From Cordia subcordata (taxonomy: Eukaryota; Streptophyta; Magnoliopsida; Boraginales; Cordiaceae), in assembly GCA_028554755.1 (NCBI GenBank), contig JAPTOF010000009.1:3514501-3578500 (forward strand): a stretch of DNA of 64,000 nucleotides, written 5' to 3'. Of this stretch, positions 36,863 through 46,750 are shown piece after piece; the stretch's first letter is position 1; each line of letters opens with the position of its first letter. The translations under genes were made by a program, and so were the position numbers. Below the pieces are notes generated by a model, which was not told where the DNA came from, did not search any database, and saw only the letters and a list, made by a program, of their open reading frames with translations.

Positions 36863-38674
36863 AATCAATAATAGGCTTCCCTCCCGATGTGGGCAAGAAG
36901 TACTCTCTCCATGGTCTCTAATGGGCTCAACTCTCTTAGCAAAACTCTCTTTATGATCTCTCTCAAGAGGGCTATGGCTAAGCTCTCTAGACTCAAAAGG
37001 ACCACTAGGTGCTGGCTCTGCATATTCAACTCCTATCTTATTGTCCACTATCCTACTGCTCCTAAGAGTGGTGACAGCATTAGCCTGGGCTAGATGGGGA
37101 TAAGTGGGGTCAGAGGAGGAACAGGACTGCTCTCTAGGGTTAACCTCTGGCTGGGAAGGTAATTTCCCAAGGTCTCTAATGCTCATTTGGCTGGCAAGTT
37201 GCCCTCATTGTGCCTCCATCCTAGCCATTTGTTGTTGATTTTGTTGAATAATCTGCGTCAAAAGGTCTACCCTCTCATCGTGAAAAGACTGTGGAACGGG
37301 TGCAAACTGTGCGGGAAGGGCTGGGATGGGCAGTATAAGGAGTGCCTGAGGCTGAAGAACACTAGGAAGTCTAGTCTGGTTCTCATTATAAAACCCTGGA
37401 GGTTTAACAAGACAAGGTCTCTCATGGAATAGGGCCTGGGACTGGGGATGGGAAGACTCAAACTGACCCTAACGCCATGAAGATTTTAGGTTGTCCCTCT
37501 AACCCAGATTATATGTGTTCTAGTAAGGATTGTACTCTCGTGAGTACCCCTGTGTGGCATAGACTCGCTCCTGAATAAACTCGGGAAACTGCGGTGCTAG
37601 AGGGCAAGCTACAGTCTCGTGAGTAGACTCAGAACATAATACACATACTTCAACCACTGATGGGATGGAGGATGATCCTATAGGACTAGTCCTATGACCT
37701 TGTGAAGAGAGGCTCAATGTGATGAATTGATCTAGCTTACGCGTCAATGCTCTAACCTCAGCGGGCAAATCGGAAGAAATCCCTACCTCATGAACACCCT
37801 TTCCATTAGTTCCTCGATTAGACCTATCCATAGCAGTGTTTTGAAAAGAGTTCTCGGCCAATAAATCCATTTTATCCCAAGCTTCACTTGGTCTCAAATT
37901 ATAGAATCCACCACCGGATGCGGCATTCACCATCATTCTATTTTGCTCATTCTCTAAAGAAATATTGAAGAAGGCCATGAATGCTATACCCGTGATGTGG
38001 ACATTGCCTAAGAAGTTCATTAAACCTCTCCCAAGCCTCATGGAAAGTCTCTAAGTCATATTGGGAGAAGGTCATAATGGAAGCCTTAAGGTCTTCTGTC
38101 TTAGCTATGGGAAAGAACTTTTGATAGAACCTAGATTGAAGCTCATCCAAGATGTAATGCAACCGTTAGGTAACGAATGATACCGTGACCTAGCCTTGTC
38201 CTTAAGGGAAAACAGGAATAACTTAAGGCGAATGGCTTCTTGAGACACGTTGGTAAAGTGAAGAGTGGAACTTATCTCTACAAAATCTCTGATGTGGTCC
38301 AAGGGGCTCTCATTGCTCCTCCCATAAAAGGAAGGAAGCATCGCCAACATGCTATACTTAATCTCAAAATTAGCTTCCCCCAACCCTGGAATATGGATAG
38401 CCAAGTTAGGCTCAAAGGCATTGGGGAGGAAGAATTGCCTAAGCGTGGGCTTATCATCTACGGATGGGTCTGGCCTAAGGGCCGCTTATGCACATGGGTG
38501 TTCGTCCGGAGGAACAGGATGCATAGGGGAAAAAGGAGGAGGATTAAAAGGAGCATTAGCAGGATCGGCCGTTTCTCCTAAAAGATCTCCTAAATTCCTA
38601 AAGTGACGAACAATTCTCTCGGGCTCAAGATGTAAAGGAACTAGAGGATTCCGAAGAGAACACCTACCAAGCAT
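36857..38674 (-). pseudogene. gag: Element D gag (broken)
   Basis: Athila Gag from MLGRCSLRNPLVP at 38674. Capsid block 38404-37947 (AMLPSFYGRSNESPLDHIRDFVEISS, FHEAWERFNELLRQCPHHGY), NAASGGGFYNLRPSEAWDKM, then the CCHC knuckle CVLCSESTHETVAC (about 37642-37601). A short indel near 38150-38160 and another near 38030 shift the frame, a stop lies near 38485, and several stops follow the knuckle before the block KLPSQPEVNP...AVTTLRSS at 37186-36857. Another small frameshift near 36865 separates it from the protease frame. Confidence 0.85.
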
Positions 38675-38935
38675 ACAAATCTAAACCTAATCTACTTCCA
38701 CTTCTTGCAACCCTCGAAACTTCACACATCCTAAAACTACAACAAACAAAACACAATCCTAAAATTACTAAAACAAGAAAGTAAACTACTCAAAATAAGC
38801 AAAAACAATGAGCAAGTAAACTAGGAAACAAAGGTAAATACAAGATAACAACTACTAAGCAAACTAAGCAAAAGAAGCAAAATAAAGAAAGTAACTAGCT
38901 AAAGGACACAAATAAAGCAAACAAACCACCGTGTC

Positions 38936-38953
38936 TCCTCGGCAACGGTGCCA
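38936..38953 (-). other. Element D primer-binding site (tRNA-Asp type)
   Basis: TGGCACCGTTGCCGAGGA on the minus strand; two transitions from the tRNA-Asp complement; 6 bases from the LTR. Confidence 0.88.
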
Positions 38954-38959
38954 AAAACT

Positions 38960-40998
38960 TGATGCTTCTTGCTAATTAAGCACTAAGCCTTAATTACAAG
39001 CCTGCAAGTGCACAGGTCGTGTAGTCTAATGTGCAAAAGCAAGGTCGATCCCTCAGGGAGGCGGTAAATGGGGAATGAAAGCTAAATGTGTGTCCTAGAA
39101 AACTAGAAAGAAGATAAGCTAAACTAAGAATTCATTTTGGTCATTTTAGATGTGAAGGGAGCTCAAAGTAAATTAAACACTTCTAAACAAACTAAATAAA
39201 ATAAAGGTAAGAGAAAATAAGCAAGTAAAAAGGGAATTAACACAAGAAATAGGACAATGGGTGAAATCCTCTTAACTATGGGTGATTTGGGTACTAACTT
39301 TGCGATAGGACTACCTTTGATGGTTTTCTCCAAGAAGGGTGCTCTAAGTTAGGAATCTAATCAACCTCTCCTACAATCCCTAGACTCGGTGCGGGTCTAT
39401 CCCTAGGTGCTAGCTACCTAGAAGTATAGTGTGGTCTTTATGAACTAGGGCACGGATTAGCTAATTATGTTCCTAGGTGATGATAATTGGTCTTACCCTA
39501 GGTTCTAACTCATTGGCTGGGTTTAAAGCTAAGAACTAGGCTTCTTAAAGTCAATTAAGCTAGCTCAACACCTATTGGCTAGGTTTAAAGCCAAAGGAGA
39601 CTAAACTAGGCCTAATTACTAGTGAAGTGCCACCAATCATAGCATCACGCAAGCAGGATTTAACAATGAAGCACATCATACATGTTCTCGAGCATGGTAC
39701 AAATGAATATAAAGCATATTCTAGTCATAAATACTTAGACATATTTAGGTCATACCAATTTACGCATTAGAATCCAACATGTATGTCATAGAAGCTAAAA
39801 TTGATATTAAGGTATGTAAAAACACACATAGACATGTATAGCTACAAGACCCACTTCATGGGATCACTACATAAACACCTAGACATGCTCATATAATGAT
39901 TTAAAAGTGTTAAATAGCCATCAAGCCTCTAAATATATATGTTCTTTCACCTAGGCATATCAACAAACACATAGACATGTATGTAAGTAGCCATTGAAGC
40001 ATTAAGAGCAAACATATATATTAAACCATCAAAATCTCAAAGCAAAGTAATACTCAATCAACCCGTAATACAAGCCTCAATCACCCATAAAAGAGCTATT
40101 CTAATATAGAGAAAACTAAACATAAAAGGAGAAAGATGTACCTCCCTTTCATGCTTAGCTTTGCTCTTCAAATCCTTGTCTTGATCTTGCAATTACAAGT
40201 GTTAAAACCCTAATTACAAGCTTGGATCTAGGTGTATTTATGTGTCATTTAGTGTGTGAGAGGTGGTTTTAAGTGGATTTTGGGTTTTAGGAAAATAAGT
40301 GTTTGATTTGGGTGTTCTCTTCTTTCAAAAAGGGCTGAAAAGTGGCTTAAATAGAGCTTTCAGCGCGTCCAGCCGGGGGCCCAACCGGTCGTTTGGCTTT
40401 AGGGCTAAGTCGTCCAGATAAAATTGGCCCAGATTCTGATCCGGCCGGTCGACCTCCGCTGGTTGACCGGCCTTGATAGGAGGTCAACCGGTCTTGATAG
40501 TAAAATGTCCATATCTTCTTCGTTTTGGCTCTAATTCGCACGCCATTTTTTTTTTTTGCGGCTTCGTATCGTTGTGGGGGATCTCCCAAGCCATATTTTG
40601 CACCCTAAAACATGTCCAAAATTTTTCCATGTCTTTTTTAGGTTGCAAGCTCTGAATTTGGCTTACGTTGCGCTCAGTTTCACCTCGGTCGCTCCTTCTT
40701 TCACCCGGCCACTTCCAAATGCACTTTTCTTCATTCCTTTATGTCTAAAACACCCTTGGCTTAGTTCCACACACCAAGTACCCTCAATTAAGCTCTAATT
40801 ATCTCTCCAAATCACACATAAAACAAGTAATAAACGCACATTAGTGTAGCATTTAAGTCTTAACTTCAACTATGAAAATGTAAACTCTAATATGCATAAG
40901 TATGACCTAAATGTTAAACTAATACATCAAATGAAGCTCAAAACACCTCAAAACAAGTATATAATTGCAATATATAAACACACAAAACAAACACATCA
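38960..40998 (-). repeat. 5' LTR of element D
   Basis: TGATGC to CATCA, adjoining the primer-binding site. Palindromes at about 40370-40500, then a weak TATA-like CTATTTAAG on the minus strand near 40346-40354. Hairpin-like copies near 39513-39532 and 39575-39595. Confidence 0.93.
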
Positions 40999-41000
40999 CC

Positions 41001-41018
41001 TCTCCCTCTACCGCACCA
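41001..41018 (-). other. N2 primer-binding site (strongly decayed)
   Basis: TGGTGCGGTAGAGGGAGA at the expected distance from the N2 LTR. It keeps the TGG start but has about six differences from the tRNA-Asp complement. D inserted right beside it. Confidence 0.55.
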
Positions 41019-41024
41019 AGAACA

Positions 41025-42901
41025 TGATCGCTGTCTCGCAGCACAAGCCTAAATTGCCCACAAATGCACGGGTCATGTGTAGTATGATGTATGCAAGTAC
41101 GGGGTTGAATCAAAGAGGAGGCCTAACATATGTCGTGTCCTAAGCTATGTGTGTCCTAAAAACTTACATGTTAGGACCAAACCTATAATGTTTTTGGGTT
41201 TTCAGGATTAAGAAGAGCTTGAAAAGTAAATCTAAGCTAAAGGAAAGAAAAATAAAGGGTAGTGTGTGTGTGTATGTGTGATGTGGGAATCAAATAATTT
41301 GAGGAAGTCAAACACATGGAAATAGGGACTAGGGTGATTATGTCTTGCCTATAGAAGTTTACTACTTCTCGTAAAGGTCACTTGATGGATTAAACTTGGT
41401 TACTCTCATCTAGACCTCTAATTAGTCGTTTAATTGATACCCTAAGCCTCCGTATTAACTCGTCCCTAGGTGTTGACCCCTAAAGCCACAGCATATGGTC
41501 TTTATGACTTAGGAATTAGGGCTAGCTAGTTAGGGTTCTAGATGATTTAGATTGATCTAACCCAAGTGTCTAAACCGTTCGCTAGGTTTAAAGCCAAGAC
41601 CTATTCTATCTAAGGTTGACTAACCTACCCTGAAACTCATTAGCTGGATTTAAAGCTAAGAGAGACTCAACCTAGGCTAGCTATTAGTTATGCACCACTA
41701 ATCACCATCACAATCGCAAAAATTAACAATTACGTATAAAGCATACACATCTAGGGCATGGCATTCGAGGATATGTCGGCCTATCCTACTACTAAGCACA
41801 TAGACATACTTAGATTACACTAATTTAAGCAATAGCACCCAACATGTAACCAATAAAAGCTATTAAGTATGCTAACACATATTGACATATATATAGTCGT
41901 ACCCACTTCTTGTAATCACCATACAAACATATAGATATGCTAGCATAATGATGTAGAGATGGTTAATAGCAAAATAGACCTCAATATACATATGCAATGT
42001 CATTGAGGCATTTCCACAAACATATAAACATGAATGTAAATTTGCCAATCAAAATAGTAGTACAAGCGTATATATATAAATCCATCAAATAGCCATAACA
42101 ATATTGTTATAACCATCCATAATACAAGAGTAAATCATCCTACATAGATCTAATCAAACATACATTAACTTAGGATAAAAGAGAGATAAAGAAGCTACTT
42201 TTTAACCAAAGCCATCTTTGCAATCCAAGAGTTATGCCCAAATCCTTATGGTTGATTGTCTTAGAGGATTGATTCCTAGTGTTAAAATGTGTTTAGAAGT
42301 GTATGTGTGTGTGTGTGTAAGGCAGGTTTAAGGTTTAGAGAAATAGGTGCGTGAATTAGTTGCTGTTCTCCTCAAAAAATGGTTGAAAAGTGGCTTAAAT
42401 AGAGTTGAATTCGCATAAGGCCAGGGGACCACGCCGGTTGACTGGCCTAGCATCTAGGTCAACTGTCCTAAGGGCTTTGCATTCTGTTTTGGCCGGTCCA
42501 CCAGGCCGGTCGACCGGCCCTCAAAGGGGGTCGACCAATTAGGCTGAGACTTGGCCAATTTTTGCTCCTCTTGAGCCGATTTCTTCTCAGGAGCTTCAAT
42601 CTTCGCCTGGACACTTCAAAATACACTTTTCTTCATTCCTTTATGTTCAGAACACCTTTATCTTTGATCCATATCCCAATTTCCACCAATCAAGCTCAAT
42701 CGCCTCTTGAAATCTCACCTAAAACAAGTAATAAATGCGTATTAGTGTAGTATTTAAGTCCTAACTTTAACTATGAATATGTAAATCCTAGTATGCACAA
42801 ATATGGCCTAAATTCCATACTAATACACCAAATGAAGCATAAAACACCTCAAAACAATAACAAGAACATAATACATAAGCACACTCAAAACTAACACATC
42901 A
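41025..42901 (-). repeat. N2 5' LTR (about 1.88 kb)
   Basis: TGATCGC to CATCA. It has hairpins near 41578-41597 and a compensated one at 41640-41659 (TTAGCTGGATTTAAAGCTAA), and palindromes at 42430-42545, including CCGGTCGACCGG. Confidence 0.87.
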
Positions 42902-43035
42902 CTCAACTATGCACACTTATATCCTTATATGCACAGATATAGTATAAATACCATACGAAGGCCATCTAATAAGCACGAAATACCTTAAAAGAAGTATAGA
43001 AATATAATGCAAATGAGCACAAAACTAACAAATCA
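42902..43035 (-). repeat. N3 3' LTR, terminal fragment
   Basis: 134 bases that align with the end of the N3 5' LTR (57680-57811), ending AATCA, followed by the purine-hairpin module. The rest of this LTR is missing at the N2 junction. Confidence 0.8.
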
Positions 43036-44800
43036 ACAACCCCAAACCATCTCCTGTCTTGTCTCGAAGCAAGCCTAAACCTTAGTCTATCTCAAAGCTG
43101 GTAAAAAAGGTTGTCGAAAGTATTGACTCGCAATCTCAGTGAATCTAAGGAGTACAAAGGGGTCGTTCCTTTTACAAAAGGGTGCCCAAGCCTTTTCAAA
43201 TCCTCCTATTACTCACAAGGGGTCTCACACCTTATGGAAAGTTAAAAAGCAGCCTTAACTATCACAAACCTAGGATTCTAACTCACGCACATTAGATATT
43301 GATACTTCATGCCCCTGCAACTAACATGGCTTCCTTAATATGCACAAAGCCTCAAAGATAAGGAGAGAAGAAGATACAATTACAATGGCTCATAAATGGC
43401 AAAAGAGCCTTATTCATAATTCATCAAAAGAACAAAACAACAAACTTGTGCTAAGTCAACATTATGTCAATTAAGCACTTATTCAATAAACTTCACTTTT
43501 GCATATTTACTCACTTTCATTCCTCCTGTTTTCTTCTTCTTTGACCTTTTTGAATGCAAAAGAGAAAACATAAACCTTATCTTATAGATCAGATCGAAAA
43601 GTGTTGGTTTTGTTGCTTTCTGGCTTTTTCATATGTTCCACTTTTTTATACTTTTCCAGTTTTTTCAATTTTTTTTCTCATTTTTGCCTTTTTCTCTTGT
43701 TTTTGATTTTTCACATTACATAACACAATCCAAAGGAAAAGAAAAAAGAAAAGCCAAGGCATATTAAAAAGAACCAATAAATGAATGGGCACTTATATCA
43801 ATACTCATTTTTCAACCATTTTTTCCAACCAAGCCATGGGGTAGCTACAAGGTGCATTCTTAAACGTATTTACTCACTACAGTTTTCAAAAGGCATTCTT
43901 TCCAAGTCTTGGCTTTCCTTCTATTCCATTCATTCCTCACAATAAAACCTCATCTTTACCAATCAATTAAATCAATAACAAGAGCCAACACTTCAATCAA
44001 CCAAGAGATAAATGACTCTATATGTGTAAAATCAAAACAATTTCACCATTTTTACAAAAATAATACAATCTACCTTATATAAAACATAAAACAGTAGAAC
44101 CAAACTCCCACACTCCCAAACCCAAACTTTGCTTGTCCACAAGCAAATAAAACAAAAGCACATAACAAGCAAATAGGCATCACAAAGCAAGTAAGGGTGG
44201 TAAGGATGGGTTAGATAAGTGGGAAACAATTAGAGAAAGGATAGATATAACTTTGTGTTCTTTTGAAGCTTTTTGATGCCAATGATTAATGATTTGCTTA
44301 CTAAAGTTGTTTTCCATCAAACCCAAACACTCAGAAAACACAAGATTAGTAAGCATTATCATGCAAGCTTGCATCGACATCGTCAAATGATAAACAAGGT
44401 GTATGAAGAGGGGAAATGAAATGAGGATCAACACTTGGGAAGGTGAAAGAAAATGAATGAAAAGAAAATGAAAATCAAATAATGAAAATAAAAAATAAAA
44501 AAGTGAAAACAAGTAAAAGAAAAGGAAAACAAAGACGATATAAACATGTCTAGGGTGCCTCCTAGTTACACTAGATTTAACGCTTCCAACCTGGTGTTAA
44601 TGTTAGAGCAAGCCATGTTTATAACTATGAGGTACAAATTGTTAGATATTCAACCAAGCACAAATAGTAGAAGGACAAGGGTCATCCATCATATAATAGG
44701 GTGACAAATGCACAATGCACCCCTATTCTAAATCCCACCCCAAAATGTTAAATGAGAATATGTGCGCAAGTATGGAATGCAGCATGCTCAAACATGAAAG
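43036..44800 (-). other. N3 3' UTR
   Basis: No gene. Contains a decayed module beside the LTR (about 43036-43075), poly-T stretches, a second module with TTTGCTTGTCCACAAGCAAA (about 44127-44146) and the post-ORF motif at 44547-44605. Confidence 0.75.
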
Positions 44801-44809
44801 ATCATGTCC

Positions 44810-46500
44810 TGTTCACTTTCTAATTAACCACCCCATGGCATTCTTTTCATGATCAAGGACAAAGAACACACCTTCCCCATTAATCAATGATAGGTTTAAT
44901 GCATGCAAGGTAGGTGATGTGTATTTTAGTCCCAGGTGAAAGTGTTCTGTGTATAAAGGCACAAACACAAGCTCCAAAAGAGGCTCAACGGAATGGGAAA
45001 TGGGAGTAGGGGCAACACTCGGAGAAGGAAGATCAATGGAATGAAAAATGGAAGTAATACACTTTTTCTCTCTACAAGTTATAACATGATCAAACCTAGG
45101 TCACTCTAGCTTGTCATGTGGGGTGTCTTCAATCCTAATGGGTTCTCTCTTTAATAATGATTCATCAAACATCCAAAAAGACCTATAGATCAATCTTTCA
45201 AGCTCACCAATCATCTTGGAATGGCTAGTCTTCTCAACACAACAATTCTTATCTTCAAGAGACTTCTCATCTAAAACCTCCAAAATTGATGTCTTGTTAT
45301 CTCTAATGGATGTCTTTAAATCCCCACTAGCTACAGTCTTTTCATATTCATCTATACATTCATCGCTAGTGGGTATTAACTCACAATCACACTCTTCATA
45401 AGGGAAAGAAAAAAATGGAGGGGATAAAGATGACTCAACAGATTCCGGGTCATGTCAACAACAATGCTCAAGAGAGGCATCCACACTAGACTCCCTAGAT
45501 GTGGACTCAAAATGTAAATGAGTACTATTGCCATAAAACTCAACCTCCAAGTGTGTAGGAAGTGTGGGATGAAAAGAAAAGATGGAATCGTGTAACTTAG
45601 TGAAGGGCGTTAAAAGCTTAAGAGGATAGGGCACTGCTTTCTCTACAATGTATCCATAGGAGTCATCAAGAACCAAAGTATCATCAAGCTCATTCTCGGC
45701 CTCACTACATGATATGAACTCTCCATCCATCTCTCTTTCTAATTTTTCCTCCAAAACATCATCATTTTCACCATTGTTTCCCTTATTATTAGGTCTCATC
45801 TCTATCCCTTCAACCCGATCTAAAGATATCTTAACATTCTCGCTCATGAGTTGCACACTCTCAGCCATTCTCTTCAAGTACTCACCTAGAGATTTGGTGT
45901 CTAGCTTCAAACTCTCTAGTTCCTCTTGATTGGATTAGAGAAGAGATTGGGATTGTTCAAACATTTGATTTAATTAGTCCGAGATTACAGACATAACGAA
46001 AAAGGGTTCGATCGAGTGAAAATGGTAAACATTTTGATTGGGGTTATTGTAAGCACTACTATTATAGTACACAGAGGAAGAATAGGTGGAAAAAAGCTGG
46101 CGTAAAGAATAGCCTCTCAATGAAAGGAGGTGGACCAAATAAAAAGTCATCTTGACCTCATTATTAAAATACATGATATTGCTCCTTAGAATCATGATAA
46201 CTATATGCAGATGGATACATAGGCACATGATTACTAGGTCATTCTTAGGCATTGTATGCAATTAGGGCCAAGGGTGGAAGATGGGACAAGAGCTAGAACT
46301 ATGAGCATGACTTTCAAAATGATTGCAATAATATGAATATGCATCCCTATAGTCATGATTTCGAAATGAACGTACATGAGGTGATGCATGACTATAAAGG
46401 TCATAGCTAGCACAAACCCAAGATTAGGGATTCATATAGGGAAGGGGATAATAATCAATCTTTATGCTCACTACTTCCATAAAAGGCACAAACATTTAGA
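44810..46500 (-). pseudogene. N3 zinc-knuckle/linker ORF (heavily decayed)
   Basis: Oldest-looking copy of the N-type ORF. The knuckle region (46500-46260) has lost most ligands. EQYHVF, then stops, then GQDD is readable near 46180-46130. The acidic block is clear at 45910-45455 (MELDDTLVLDDSYGYIVEKAVPYPLKL in spirit: DDTLVLDDSYGYIVEKAVPY). The next block (45283-45101) has ELERLIYRSFWMFDESLLKREP, matching IMIYGSLSVFDKSLLEP of element D. The end (about 45000-44830) reads ELVFVPLYTEHFHLGL and LDHEKNAMGW, matching the D linker and its KKAIGW end. This copy best links the N-type ORF to the PR-RT linker. Confidence 0.68.
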
Positions 46501-46726
46501 GCACATTGGGGTGGTAGGGGAAAGGTTACAAGTGACCACATAAAAGCATGAAAAATCATCCATGTTCAATCAATCACAAGTAATCTTCTTCTCAAATCAC
46601 AATATTTTTTTTCTTTCTTTCAAATTTTTCTTTTATTATTCAAAGCAAAGAAAGCATGAAAAGAAAAGATAAAACAACACATGACTAGCTAAGACACACA
46701 AAACAAAGAAACCGAACAACCTTACC

Positions 46727-46744
46727 TCTCCAGCAACGGCATCA
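46727..46744 (-). other. N3 primer-binding site (tRNA-Asp type, decayed)
   Basis: TGATGCCGTTGCTGGAGA on the minus strand; four transition differences; 6 bases from the LTR. Confidence 0.78.
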
Positions 46745-46750
46745 AGAACT

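Larger units (their letters stand above)
31425..40998 (-). mobile_element. Element D: complete non-autonomous Athila-type retrotransposon
   Basis: Two LTRs of about 2.03 kb (31425-33456 and 38960-40998) flank a 5.5-kb interior, with CCTCT duplicated at 31420-31424 and 40999-41003. The LTRs differ at only a few positions in the stretches compared, so insertion is fairly recent. The interior has a primer-binding site, gag, protease and a long linker, but no reverse transcriptase, RNase H or integrase. Because gag is also broken, movement must have depended on enzymes from another element. It interrupts the primer-site region of N2. Confidence 0.93.
27131..42901 (-). mobile_element. Element N2: non-autonomous Athila derivative with two nested insertions
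   Basis: Minus-strand order: 5' LTR (42901-41025), degenerate primer site (41001-41018), complete element D (40998-31425), double zinc-knuckle ORF (31279-29590), post-ORF motif, 3' UTR split by an S-family solo LTR, then the end at 27131 against the P LTR. Without the two insertions its own sequence is about 4.6 kb. Its 3' LTR is missing. Confidence 0.82.

Noticed and set aside
31425..40998. Segmental duplication (31425-33456 versus 38960-40998)
   Set aside because: The two 2-kb blocks are the LTRs of one element, shown by the primer site, polypurine module and CCTCT duplication.
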